Positions 35,358 to 44,050 of a stretch of 64,000 bases of DNA are shown one piece after another (the first letter of the stretch is position 1; each line of letters opens with the position of its first letter). Source of the DNA: Fervidibacter sinensis. Lineage in GTDB: Bacteria > Armatimonadota > Fervidibacteria > Fervidibacterales > Fervidibacteraceae. The stretch lies in the NCBI GenBank assembly GCA_032161045.1, contig JAVHTH010000016.1. One strand, given 5' to 3'. The position numbers and the translations under genes were made by a program. Below the pieces are notes generated by a model, which ran no database searches, was not told the origin of the DNA, and worked only from the letters and a program-made list of their open reading frames with translations.

Positions 35358-36593
35358 ATGCGGGCTGTTCAGTTCCGAAAGAGTGTTTGGCGTTTCGCAG
35401 TTGTCAAGTTGTTTGGGAAGCGACCATCGGTAGCGACAGGGCTTTTCGGGATGGTTTCGTTGCGTGAAACTGAGCCACTCAAATTGCCATCGCCAAGATG
35501 GGTTCGCATACGACCTTTGCTTTGCGGAATTTGCGGGAGCGATTTAGCGGTGGTCGCTGCCAAAAACTCGCTCCTCCTCTCCCCGTTGACATCTACCCCT
35601 TTCACTTTTGGACATGAAGTCATCGGAGTGGTCATTGAAACTGGAAGCGCTGTCAAAAATTTCCGCGTCGGCGACAGAGTTGTGGTTGAGCCTGCGCTGA
35701 GTTGTTTCGTCCGCGAAATTGAACCGCCTTGCAGACAATGTGCTTCGGGCAACTACGCCTGTTGTGAGCGATTGACAGAAGGTGTGATAAGCGCTGGCGT
35801 TCAGACAGGTTATTGCCGCGACACTGGTGGCGGGATGAGCGACGAATTCATTGCCCACGAGTGGCAACTTTTCCGCGTGCCCGATGAACTTGACAATGAT
35901 GTTGCGGTTTTGACCGAACCCATAAGTTGCGCCTTACATGCTGTTTTGAGAGCACTTCGTTGCTCGGAAATTGAACCCGAAAAAGTTCTCGTCATCGGTT
36001 GCGGCACGATGGGCTTGCTGACCATCGCCGCATTGAGGTTCGTTGAACGCTCTTTGGGCAAATCGCCTTCTTTCATCGCCGCAATTGCGAAATACCCTCA
36101 CCAACAGGAATGGGCTCAAAAGTTGGGTGCAAACGAAGTTGTCCCGACAGGTAAGCGACTTTACGAGAAATTGAGCGAACTGACTGATGCGAAAATTTTC
36201 CGACCTGAATTGGGCAAACCGACCGTGCTCGGCGGATTTGACATCGTTTTTGATTGCGTGGGGAACGAAGATTCATTGAATGACGCTGTCCGTTGGACTC
36301 GCGCTAATGGCGTCCTTGTTGTGGTTGGCATGCCAGCGGAACCGAAAGTGAACTGGACAAGCGTTTGGTTCAAAGAGTTGCGAGTCATCGGAGCATATGC
36401 TTACGGCTTTGAAGATTGGCGGGGCGAAAAGGCACGAACTTTTGAACTGGCTTTGGAGTTCTTGCGAGAAAATGCACCAATGTTCAAAGGCTTCGTCACT
36501 CACTCTTTCCCGCTCGTTAAGTGGCGGCAAGCGTTTCAAACGGCGCTGCAAGCAGGCAAGCACGGTGCAATCAAGGTGACGGTTCATCCGTGA
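35358..36593 (+). CDS. Zinc-dependent medium-chain dehydrogenase
   Basis: 411 residues, ATG with GAGGTGA. MDR/alcohol dehydrogenase fold. Catalytic zinc ligands are in CGICGSD (Cys) and FGHEVIG (His-Glu). A structural-zinc-like loop CRQCASGNYACC replaces the usual four spaced cysteines. VLVIGCGTMGLLTIAAL is the Rossmann nucleotide turn. The unusually long N-terminus and the insertion between the catalytic lobe and Rossmann fold (SCFVREIEPP) make the substrate unclear; threonine- or sorbitol-dehydrogenase-like proteins are closest in style. Confidence 0.88.
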   Translation: MRAVQFRKSVWRFAVVKLFGKRPSVATGLFGMVSLRETEPLKLPSPRWVRIRPLLCGICGSDLAVVAAKNSLLLSPLTSTPFTFGHEVIGVVIETGSAVKNFRVGDRVVVEPALSCFVREIEPPCRQCASGNYACCERLTEGVISAGVQTGYCRDTGGGMSDEFIAHEWQLFRVPDELDNDVAVLTEPISCALHAVLRALRCSEIEPEKVLVIGCGTMGLLTIAALRFVERSLGKSPSFIAAIAKYPHQQEWAQKLGANEVVPTGKRLYEKLSELTDAKIFRPELGKPTVLGGFDIVFDCVGNEDSLNDAVRWTRANGVLVVVGMPAEPKVNWTSVWFKELRVIGAYAYGFEDWRGEKARTFELALEFLRENAPMFKGFVTHSFPLVKWRQAFQTALQAGKHGAIKVTVHP

Positions 36594-36753
36594 AGGGTTT
36601 ACTGAAGGATCGTGATCCTGCACGACCGAAAGATCGGCTCACTTGGAAGTTCGCCCTCCAGAGGTAAAGAGCCGACGCACAAGGTCAAATTGTGCTACCA
36701 TTTTGGACGGCAGTTTCCGTTGGTGGGAGCGACCACAAAGGGAGGTGGTCGCA

Positions 36754-37407
36754 GTGTTGCTGAATTTGGAGCAGGGGAAGTTTTTGGTCAAGTTGGCTCG
36801 GAAGGCAATTGAAACGGTTTTGCAATTGGGTGAACTTCCGCAACTACCGGCAGATGTTGACGAGGTTTTGAAAGAGCAGCGCGGTGTTTTCGTGACGCTT
36901 CACGAACAAGTGGGCAACGAAAAAATGCTTCGCGGTTGCATCGGCATACCCTATCCCGTGAAGCCACTCGTTGAAGCGACGATTGAATCGGCGATAAACG
37001 CTGCGTTTCGTGACCCGCGCTTTCCACCGGTGGAAGCGGACGAACTTGACAAATTGATGGTTGAAGTTAGCGTGCTGACCCCGCCACAACTCATTGAAGT
37101 TTCCGACCCGCGAGAGTATCCGTCCCAAATCGTTATCGGTCGCGACGGCTTGCTTGTTGAATCCGATTGGCAGCGGGGTTTGTTGCTTCCACAAGTTGCA
37201 ATTGAACACGGATTTGATGCGACGACCTTCTTGGAACAAACTTGCTTGAAAGCGGGTTTGCCGAAAGATGCATGGAGAAAAGGCAAAGTGAAGGTTTACT
37301 CTTTCCAAGCCCAAATTTTCGCGGAAACTGAGCCTGACGGCGAAGTCGTTGAACTCACTTTTGCTGCTCCGGCTTGCGGGGTCGGTGACACGGGAAGCAA
37401 AAACTGA
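36754..37407 (+). CDS. AMMECR1-domain protein
   Basis: 217 residues from the GTG at 36754, selected because GGGAGG lies nine bases upstream; the frame is open 37 codons further without a site. The AMMECR1 hallmark LRGCIG is present (KMLRGCIGIPYPVKPLVE), followed by VEVSVLTPP and GLLLPQVAIEHGFDATTFLEQTC. Bacterial members often sit with a MEMO protein and a radical SAM enzyme (AmmeMemoRadiSam system), but neither is seen here. Function unknown; possibly RNA or nucleotide linked. Its 3' end overlaps the convergent diheme gene by 53 bases. Confidence 0.9.
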   Translation: MLLNLEQGKFLVKLARKAIETVLQLGELPQLPADVDEVLKEQRGVFVTLHEQVGNEKMLRGCIGIPYPVKPLVEATIESAINAAFRDPRFPPVEADELDKLMVEVSVLTPPQLIEVSDPREYPSQIVIGRDGLLVESDWQRGLLLPQVAIEHGFDATTFLEQTCLKAGLPKDAWRKGKVKVYSFQAQIFAETEPDGEVVELTFAAPACGVGDTGSKN

Positions 37408-37630
37408 CCACACGGTGCGTCATCTTGCGGCTCGTGTTCCCGAAATAGTGGCAACCCAAGCACCTGTAAACAGGAGTGTCAAGGCGGTGGTGGCTGTTTT
37501 CCACCGGGCGGGGCGCATTTGCGAAATGCCATGCTATAGCGCAACAACCCAATAGCGCTAAGGCGCTCACCATCATGATGAGGCGTCGCAGGTTTATGAA
37601 CTGTCGCCGTTCTTTGCGAACAGCGCTCAT
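37355..37630 (-). CDS. Small membrane-anchored protein with two CXXCH heme motifs
   Basis: 91 residues. A basic N-terminus and one membrane helix (about residues 15-34, RLIMMVSALALLG) are followed by a periplasm-facing tail with CLGCH (C57, C60, H61) and CFPCH (C78, C81, H82). These are two classical c-heme attachment sites, so a membrane-bound diheme cytochrome c is predicted. I translated it by hand to confirm both motifs. The ATG at 37630 comes two bases after the stop of the HD-GYP gene and has AAGGGGG, which overlaps that stop, as its ribosome site, so translation is probably coupled. Not recognised as a named family; NapC/NrfH-type anchors are a distant possibility. It overlaps the AMMECR1 gene on the other strand. 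Confidence 0.75.
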   Translation of the reverse strand: MSAVRKERRQFINLRRLIMMVSALALLGCCAIAWHFANAPRPVENSHHRLDTPVYRCLGCHYFGNTSRKMTHRVVSFCFPCHRPRKPEQQK

Positions 37631-37632
37631 TT

Positions 37633-38787
37633 TCATCCCCCTTGCTGCACCTTTTGAGTGGCGATAAACGCTTTCACCAACTCCTTGTCCCATTGGGTTC
37701 CTGCACATTCCATCAAAACTTCCAACGCCTTCTCTTTCGGCATTCCGGCTCTGTAGGGTCGGTCACTCGTCATTGCATCAAAACCATCCGCTACCGCTAA
37801 CAACCTTCCCACCAATGGAATCTCTTCGCCCCTTAGTCCAAACGGGTATCCTTTCCCATCCACTCTCTCGTGGTGGTAAAGCACGCCGTCCAAGATGCTC
37901 CCTCTGAACTGCCATATGTCCTTGAGCATTTCGTAGCCGATGATTGGATGCTGCTTCATCACCTTCCACTCTTCCTCCGTCAATTTCCCGGGTTTGTCTA
38001 AAATTGCGTCTGGCATGCCGATTTTCCCAAGGTCGTGAAGCAGCCCGGACAAGTTCACCTTTTCTATCTCGCTTTCGGGCAACTTTATTGCGTGGGCTAA
38101 TTCAACGGCGTAGCGAGTCACTCGGATTGAGTGACCGGCAGTCCAGCGGGATTTTGCGTCAACTGCAACAGCCATCGCCCTGACTACTCCCCTGAAGGTC
38201 TCTTGAAGTCGCTGGTAGAGGAAAGCGCTCTCCAAAACACCACCAGTTTGAGCGGCGATAGTTGACAGTAACTTCAAGTCGCCAGAGGTGAATTCTCCGC
38301 TTTTCTTGTTCCACGCTATCAAAGCGCCTTGAGCGTGTCCGCCGGGGTTCAGGGGAACGACCACGATGTTGAAGATTCCGAAAGTTCTCGCTCCTTCCCC
38401 CCATTGGGGGTGCTGAGCGATGTCGTTGACAATAAAGCCTCGCCTTCGCTTCAAAGCCTCCTCCGCGATTTGCCTACCCAAATCAAATCGCAACCACTCT
38501 TCACGACCAATCGGACAAGTAACGCCTTGCAATTCCCATTCGCCTTCGTTTTTGAGAAGCACACCGCAGCCTTCAACGCTCACTATATCGGTCGCATGTA
38601 TCAGCGCCAGTTCAACCGCTTGGTCTATGTCAAGGACGCCCCTGAGTTGCTCAGCCAGTTCGTAAAGCAAAGTCAACTCTTCCCACGCATCAGCCAAAGC
38701 GGCGGAAAGTTGCTGGGCTTCTAAGCGCGCTTTTTGCAATTCCTCTTGCAAGCGCTTCCAATCGGTCTCGGTGAAAGTTTCAATCAC
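37633..38787 (-). CDS. GAF and HD-GYP domain protein, predicted c-di-GMP phosphodiesterase
   Basis: 384 residues from the GTG at 38787, with GGAGGTGA just upstream. A short coiled coil (about 10-50) leads into a GAF domain (about 50-195), then an HD-GYP domain (about 200-375). Metal and catalytic residues are visible: HDLGKIG, HH in LYHHERVDGKGYPFGL (the GYP signature) and DGFDAMTSDRPYR. It should hydrolyse c-di-GMP, controlled by whatever the GAF domain senses. Its stop is directly followed by the diheme protein gene, suggesting redox or respiratory control of c-di-GMP. It is divergent from parB. Confidence 0.92.
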   Translation of the reverse strand: MIETFTETDWKRLQEELQKARLEAQQLSAALADAWEELTLLYELAEQLRGVLDIDQAVELALIHATDIVSVEGCGVLLKNEGEWELQGVTCPIGREEWLRFDLGRQIAEEALKRRRGFIVNDIAQHPQWGEGARTFGIFNIVVVPLNPGGHAQGALIAWNKKSGEFTSGDLKLLSTIAAQTGGVLESAFLYQRLQETFRGVVRAMAVAVDAKSRWTAGHSIRVTRYAVELAHAIKLPESEIEKVNLSGLLHDLGKIGMPDAILDKPGKLTEEEWKVMKQHPIIGYEMLKDIWQFRGSILDGVLYHHERVDGKGYPFGLRGEEIPLVGRLLAVADGFDAMTSDRPYRAGMPKEKALEVLMECAGTQWDKELVKAFIATQKVQQGG

Positions 38788-38834
38788 GAAAGTCACCTCC
38801 GTGCTAATTCAATGCTAACGCATCGTTGCGCTCT

Positions 38835-38864
38835 TTGCGTTACAGGTTAGCATAGCGCTACAAT
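38835..38864 (+). promoter_or_regulatory. Probable parB promoter
   Basis: TTGCGT (38835-38840) and TACAAT (38859-38864) are separated by 18 bases. They lie 51 bases before the parB start. The -10 is preceded by GC, as in several other GCTACA(A/C)T boxes of the window. Confidence 0.5.
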
Positions 38865-38915
38865 AGAAGCGAGCGCCGCGAAGGAAAAAGTTTGAGTTGC
38901 GGAGGTGAAAAAGTT

Positions 38916-39770
38916 ATGCGGCGGCGCGGGTTAGGGCGTGGGCTGGAAGCGCTCATCCCAACAGGTTTGGAAGAGGGTGTGGCAACAAGCGAAACAGTGA
39001 CCAACTTGCCGATCCATTCAATCCATCCTAACCCCTTCCAGCCCCGCCAACAATTTCGCGATGAGGAACTTCAAGCGTTGGCAGATTCAATCAAAATGCA
39101 CGGTTTATTGCAACCTATCCTCGTCCGACCTAAAGAGGACGGTTACGAGTTGGTTGCGGGTGAAAGGAGATGGCGAGCCGCTCAATTGGCAGGGTTGACT
39201 GAAATCCCTGCGATCGTCCGTCCCTGCTCCGACGACGAACTTTTGGCACTGGCTCTCATTGAGAATTTGCAGCGCGAAGACCTAAATCCGCTTGAGGAGG
39301 CTCAGGCTTATAAAACGCTGATGGAAAGGTTCGGGCTAACTCAGGAAACCATCGCCGAAAGGGTTGGGAAAAGCCGAGCAGCGGTTGCGAACACTTTGAG
39401 GTTGTTGAGTTTGCCTGAGCCGATAAAGCAAGCCCTCAGGGACGGAACGATTACCGAAGGGCACGCCCGCGCTTTGCTCGGTGCAAGTGATGAGGGGGTC
39501 ATGATGGAAGCGTTCCAGCAAGTCCTTAAACACAACCTCTCGGTTCGCCAAACCGAGATGCTGGTTCAAAGATTGACGAAGAAGCAGAGACGCCGCGAGC
39601 GCACAATTGACCCTCACTTGCTCGCTTTGCAACAAATCTTGGAAGAGCGTTTGCAGATGCCGGTGAGGCTTAGGCGCGGACGAAAAGGCGGGGTTTTGGA
39701 ATTGAGGTTTTTCAGCGACGAGGAGTTGGAAGGGTTAATCAGGCGATTGGTCGGTGAAGTTGAGTTGTGA
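38916..39770 (+). CDS. parB: Chromosome partitioning protein ParB
   Basis: 284 residues from the ATG at 38916 with GGAGGTGA. The N-terminus RRRGLGRGLEALIP is the ParA-contact peptide. The ParB/Srx CTP-binding domain contains NPFQPRQQF and GERRWRAAQ (CTP contact). ENLQREDLNPLEEAQAY and a central HTH (TQETIAERVGKSRAAVANTLRLL) bind parS. A C-terminal dimer domain follows. It loads as a sliding clamp for origin segregation. No parA is upstream in this window, unlike the usual parAB order. No parS-like site was recognised by eye. Confidence 0.93.
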   Translation: MRRRGLGRGLEALIPTGLEEGVATSETVTNLPIHSIHPNPFQPRQQFRDEELQALADSIKMHGLLQPILVRPKEDGYELVAGERRWRAAQLAGLTEIPAIVRPCSDDELLALALIENLQREDLNPLEEAQAYKTLMERFGLTQETIAERVGKSRAAVANTLRLLSLPEPIKQALRDGTITEGHARALLGASDEGVMMEAFQQVLKHNLSVRQTEMLVQRLTKKQRRRERTIDPHLLALQQILEERLQMPVRLRRGRKGGVLELRFFSDEELEGLIRRLVGEVEL

Positions 39771-39839
39771 TACCCCGTCTTGCCTTAAGCCTTTGAGGCA
39801 GTCAAAATTGAGATGGCTGAAAAAGGCAGGTGAGCAAAG

Positions 39840-40928
39840 ATGGCACGCAAACCTATTTCGCCAGAAAGGACAGAAACCGAGAACGAAGAAGAGGAAAAAG
39901 TCATCGCGTCCCCAAAGATGGACGAACGCTGGAAGTTGCTGGAGGCAACCATCGCTCAAATTGAGAGGAAGCACGGCAAAGGAGCAATTATGAGGTTGAC
40001 CGAGATGCCTTCCCGTCTGCAGGTTGATGCCATCCCGACAGGGGCAATTGAACTTGACATCGCTCTGGGAATTGGTGGCATACCGAGGGGGCGAGTCACG
40101 GAAATTTTCGGGCAGGAAGGTTCAGGCAAGACAACACTTGCCTACCACATCATCGCTGAGGCTCAAAAACTGGGAGGGGTCGCCGTTTACATTGACACCG
40201 AACATGCCCTTGACCCCGAATACGCGAAAAATGTCGGGATTGACCTTGACAGGCTGCTGCTTTCTCAGCCTGACACGGGCGAGCAAGCGCTGGAAATTGC
40301 CGACGCTTTTGTCCGAAGCGGTGCAGTTGATGTCATCGTCATTGACAGCGTCGCTGCACTTGTTCCGAAAGCGGAACTTGAGGGGGAGATGGGAGAGTCT
40401 CATGTTGGTCTGCAAGCAAGGTTGATGTCGCAGGCTTTGCGCAAACTTGCAGGTTCTATCCAGAAATCCCGAACGGCAGCGATTTTCATCAACCAAGTTC
40501 GGCAAAAAATTGGAGTAACTTACGGCAATCCCGAAACGACACCCGGTGGCTTGGCGCTGAAGTTTTACGCTTCGGTGCGACTTCGCTTGAGCAGGGGCGA
40601 ACCGATTAAGGTCGGAAACGAGACAGTTGGGCATCGGGTTGAAATCAAAGTCGTCAAAAACAAACTCGCACCACCGTTCAAGGACGCAACCGTTGACATT
40701 TACTTTGGCAAGGGGATTTCTTGGGCGACCAGCCTTTTGGAGGCAGGGGTTAAATACGGCGTTATCCAGAAATCTGGGAACTGGTTCATTTACAGGGACG
40801 AAAGGTTGGGGCAAGGAAGGGAGAATGCCAAAGCCTTCCTTGAATCTCATCCCGAAATTGCGGCGGAAATTGACCGCATCGTTCGGGAAAAGGCTGGCAT
40901 TCCCTTGCCAATAAGAGAGCCTAAGTAA
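39840..40928 (+). CDS. recA: Recombinase RecA
   Basis: 362 residues, ATG with GGCAGGTGAG. An acidic N-terminal extension (about 1-25) precedes the core. Walker A reads GQEGSGKTT where most RecA have GPESSGKTT. QPDTGEQALEI, the L1 region and NQVRQKIGVTYGNPETTPGG (L2) are present, and the C-terminal domain is intact. It drives homologous recombination and SOS. It is followed by recX 72 bases downstream. No clear LexA box was recognised in the 69-base gap after parB. Confidence 0.97.
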   Translation: MARKPISPERTETENEEEEKVIASPKMDERWKLLEATIAQIERKHGKGAIMRLTEMPSRLQVDAIPTGAIELDIALGIGGIPRGRVTEIFGQEGSGKTTLAYHIIAEAQKLGGVAVYIDTEHALDPEYAKNVGIDLDRLLLSQPDTGEQALEIADAFVRSGAVDVIVIDSVAALVPKAELEGEMGESHVGLQARLMSQALRKLAGSIQKSRTAAIFINQVRQKIGVTYGNPETTPGGLALKFYASVRLRLSRGEPIKVGNETVGHRVEIKVVKNKLAPPFKDATVDIYFGKGISWATSLLEAGVKYGVIQKSGNWFIYRDERLGQGRENAKAFLESHPEIAAEIDRIVREKAGIPLPIREPK

Positions 40929-41000
40929 AACCGATGAAAAACCGTCACACGAGAAGCAAACCCAACGGCAGTTCCAACACAGGGATGGGGTTGTTGAGTT

Positions 41001-41513
41001 GTGAGAGGTCACCGAAGGCGAAAAGCCTCACAAGAAAAAACTGAAGCGATAGAAAAAGCGAAAGCGGCAGCGTTCAGGTTGTTGCGCTACCGACCTCGCA
41101 GCGAGCGAGAACTTTTGGCTCGCTTGAAAGCGAGGGGATGGGACGATTCTATTGCTCAAGAAATCGTTGACCGTTTCAAGCGAGTGGGTTTGATTGACGA
41201 CCGCCAGATGGCGGAAGCGTTCGTCCAAAGTGCGCTGTCGGATACTCAACCTCATTCAAGGTTTGAGGTGCGATACAAACTGAAATCGCTGGGTATCTCC
41301 GACGAAATCGTGGATGAAGTTCTTTCCGTCTGGACGGATGAGGTTGAGTATCAGATGGCAGAGCGATACATCAAACGCCGTCTGGCGGGCACCACTCATC
41401 CGAACCAGCGAGATATTCAACGCGCTTTCAGGGCAGCGATGCAGAAAGGGTTTGAACTGAACGCCATTCGTTCCGCTATTCGCTCCTTCGGTGACCTCCA
41501 CACGATTGAATGA
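41001..41513 (+). CDS. recX: RecA regulator RecX
   Basis: 170 residues from a GTG start. Three tandem three-helix RecX repeats are visible: AFRLLRYRPRSERELLARL, FEVRYKLKSLGIS and the C-terminal IQRAFRAAMQKGFEL. RecX caps RecA filaments and limits ATPase activity. The position directly after recA is the normal one. Length is usual for the family. Confidence 0.93.
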   Translation: MRGHRRRKASQEKTEAIEKAKAAAFRLLRYRPRSERELLARLKARGWDDSIAQEIVDRFKRVGLIDDRQMAEAFVQSALSDTQPHSRFEVRYKLKSLGISDEIVDEVLSVWTDEVEYQMAERYIKRRLAGTTHPNQRDIQRAFRAAMQKGFELNAIRSAIRSFGDLHTIE

Positions 41514-41554
41514 CCCCTCCCAACCACAATTGACTTCAAGAGAGGTGAACGCAG

Positions 41555-43138
41555 ATGGAACTTTGGGTCTCGGTGCTTGTCGGATTGCTCTTCGGTCTCA
41601 TTGTGGCAGCGGGATTTATCTTCTGGGCTTGGAAAACTCTTTTGCTCCCACAACAGCAACGCTTGGACACCTTGAGGCAGAAATTGGACGAAGAGAGACA
41701 CAAGGCAGACAGAATGCAAAGGGACGCAGAGGCGAAGTTGAGGGAGGCGGAAGCGAAATTAAGGGATGCCAATTTGCTCGTTCGTGAGGAACTGCAGAGA
41801 GAGCGGGAAAGGCTGGAGCAGGAGTATCGGGAGCGGAGGGAAGAACTTCTCAGGTGGGAACGAAGGTTATCTCAGCGTGAAGAGCAAATTGACCGGAGGA
41901 TGAGCCAAATTGAGCAGCGAGAACAAGCCATTCGGCAAGAGGAAGCCAGAATCCAAAACCTGAGGCGGGAGGCTGAAGAATTACGCCAGAAGGCTCAAGA
42001 GGAACTTGAACGAATTGCCGAGTTAACTCCAGAACAGGCAAGGCAAATTGTCCTTGCGAGAGTTGAGGAGGAACTTCAGGCGGAAATCGCACGCCGAATT
42101 TACGAGGCTGAGGAACAGATCAAGCAAGAGGCAGAAGAAAGGGCGAGGAAGATAATTGCGACTGCAATGCAAAGGTGTGCCGTTGAAGTCGCGTCGGAAA
42201 TGACAGTCACGACCGTTTCACTCCCTTCCGAAGAAATGAAAGGGCGGATAATCGGTCGCGAAGGGCGCAACATCAGGACTTTTGAGTTGCTTACAGGGGT
42301 TGACTTGATCGTTGACGACACGCCCGAGGCAGTTGTCATCTCCTGCTTTGACCCAATCCGCAGGGAAACAGCAAGGTTGGCTCTTGAGATGCTTATCGCC
42401 GACGGAAGAATTCACCCCGCAAGGATTGAGGAAGTGGTTGAGAAGGCGAGGCAAGAGATGGAGCAAAGGATTTTGAGAGCGGGGCAAGATGCAGCAAGAG
42501 CCGCCGGGGTTGACAATTTGCCCGAAGGTCTGCTCAAGTTGCTGGGGCGATTGAAGTTCCGAACCAGTTACGGACAAAATGTCCTTGACCACTCCGTTGA
42601 GGTCGCCCACTTGGCGGGGATGATGGCAGAGGAGTTGAAGGTCAACAGCAAAATCGCAAGGAGAGCGGGATTGCTCCACGATATCGGGAAAGCCTTAGAC
42701 CATCACATGGAAGGAAGCCACATTGAAATTGGAATGGATGTGCTTCGCAGATACGGTGAGTCTGAAGAGGTCATCCATGCCGTCGCTGCCCACCATGGTG
42801 ATGTTCAACCACAAAGTGTGGAAGCAGTCCTCGTGTTGATTGCCGACGCACTTTCAGCATCCAGACCCGGCGCTCGCCGCGAAAGTTTTGAAGCCTACAT
42901 CCGAAGGCTTGAGCAACTTGAGAGCATCGCAAAGTCTTTCCCGGGCGTTGACAAAGCCTATGTCATTCAGGCAGGGAGAGAAGTGAGAGTGATTGTCAAG
43001 CCAGACCAAGTTGATGACATAATGGCAACAAAACTTGCGAGAGACATCGCTGCGAGGATTCAGCAGGAAACTCAGTTCCCGGGGCAAATTAAAGTCACGG
43101 TCATCCGCGAAGTTCGCGCCGTTGAGTATGCCCGCTAA
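41555..43138 (+). CDS. rny: Ribonuclease Y
   Basis: 527 residues, ATG preceded by AGAGGTGA. An N-terminal membrane helix (about 5-27) is followed by a long coiled coil (about 35-170). A KH domain contains GRIIGREGRNIRTFE. An HD domain has H..HD: DHSVEVAHLAG and LLHDIGKALDHHMEGSH. This is the full RNase Y plan, an endonuclease that starts mRNA decay at the membrane. It lies downstream of recA-recX on the same strand. Confidence 0.96.
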   Translation: MELWVSVLVGLLFGLIVAAGFIFWAWKTLLLPQQQRLDTLRQKLDEERHKADRMQRDAEAKLREAEAKLRDANLLVREELQRERERLEQEYRERREELLRWERRLSQREEQIDRRMSQIEQREQAIRQEEARIQNLRREAEELRQKAQEELERIAELTPEQARQIVLARVEEELQAEIARRIYEAEEQIKQEAEERARKIIATAMQRCAVEVASEMTVTTVSLPSEEMKGRIIGREGRNIRTFELLTGVDLIVDDTPEAVVISCFDPIRRETARLALEMLIADGRIHPARIEEVVEKARQEMEQRILRAGQDAARAAGVDNLPEGLLKLLGRLKFRTSYGQNVLDHSVEVAHLAGMMAEELKVNSKIARRAGLLHDIGKALDHHMEGSHIEIGMDVLRRYGESEEVIHAVAAHHGDVQPQSVEAVLVLIADALSASRPGARRESFEAYIRRLEQLESIAKSFPGVDKAYVIQAGREVRVIVKPDQVDDIMATKLARDIAARIQQETQFPGQIKVTVIREVRAVEYAR

Positions 43139-43180
43139 TGCCCTTTAAGCGGAAAATATCAAACCGAGACGAGAACGAGC

Positions 43181-44050
43181 CTAAGGTGAATGTTGAATCG
43201 CCGAACTGACTTGCTCTTTCAACTTTTGCCACAACTTTTTGACGGCTTCAGACTGCAGCGCTTCTTTTACCAAATCTGGTGCTGCCTTTAACGCTTCCGT
43301 GTAGGCTTTCGCCGCCGATTTGTAGTCGCCTTTTCGGTAATGCCAAACTGCCAAGCGTGCATTCGCTTTCGCTGCTTCCGCCGATTGCGGATACCGCTCA
43401 ACGAGTTTTTGGTAAATCTGAAGCGCCAACTTTTCGTTGCCTTCGGATTCAGCCAACTCAGCGAGACCCCAAAGCGCTTTCGGCGCAAATGGTGATGTCG
43501 GGTAGTTTGCACTCAACTTTTGCCAGCAACGACGGGCATCTGCTTTTCGTTTCGCTTTTCGGTAACTTTCGCCAGCCAAAAACAACGCCTTTGAAGCCCG
43601 TTCGTCCTCGCGAAACAGTTGGGCGAATTGCTCAAACCGTTGCGCTGCCTTTAATGGTTCTCCGCTTTTGAGATATGCCTCAGCGACCTTCAACAGCGCC
43701 TCACGCTTCTGCTCGGGAGTTAATCCGCCTTCTAAAGCCTTGCCATAATGACCGATCGCTTCGCGGTAGCGCTCTTGGCTGTAGAGTATTTCCGCAAGTT
43801 CGTAATGACCTTGTGGTGCGAATCTGCTTTTCGGGTGTTGAGTTAGCCCGAGCCGATACCAATGTTCAGCATCGGCGGTTTTGCCAATGCGGGCGTAAAA
43901 TCTCGCCCGCCAAAATTCGTCAAGGGGAGTTAAACGCATAATGAAGTAGATAAGCCCGAACAACAGAACAAGCACCACAACCGTCCGTATGATTCCGCCA
44001 AACAGCCACCAAAAAATTCGCAAGGGTAAGCGCCAAAGCATCTTGTTCAC
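43181..44050 (-). CDS. Membrane-anchored TPR protein
   Basis: 289 residues with an N-terminal membrane segment (about 15-38). At least five TPR-type repeats follow (for example AEHWYRLGLTQHPKSRFAPQG, AIGHYGKALEGG, ALQIYQKLVERYPQSAEAAKA). The repeats face the periplasm if the N-terminus is an uncleaved signal anchor, like YbgF/BamD-type scaffolds. The GTG at 44050 overlaps the TGA of the upstream HEAT gene by four bases; an ATG at 44041 is an alternative start. It is therefore coupled to the HEAT lipoprotein and probably works with it. Confidence 0.82.
   Translation of the reverse strand: MNKMLWRLPLRIFWWLFGGIIRTVVVLVLLFGLIYFIMRLTPLDEFWRARFYARIGKTADAEHWYRLGLTQHPKSRFAPQGHYELAEILYSQERYREAIGHYGKALEGGLTPEQKREALLKVAEAYLKSGEPLKAAQRFEQFAQLFREDERASKALFLAGESYRKAKRKADARRCWQKLSANYPTSPFAPKALWGLAELAESEGNEKLALQIYQKLVERYPQSAEAAKANARLAVWHYRKGDYKSAAKAYTEALKAAPDLVKEALQSEAVKKLWQKLKEQVSSAIQHSP

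Noticed and set aside
40122..41012. Open frame antisense to recA
   Set aside because: Lies entirely over recA and the recA-recX gap, has no ribosome site and no recognisable domain.
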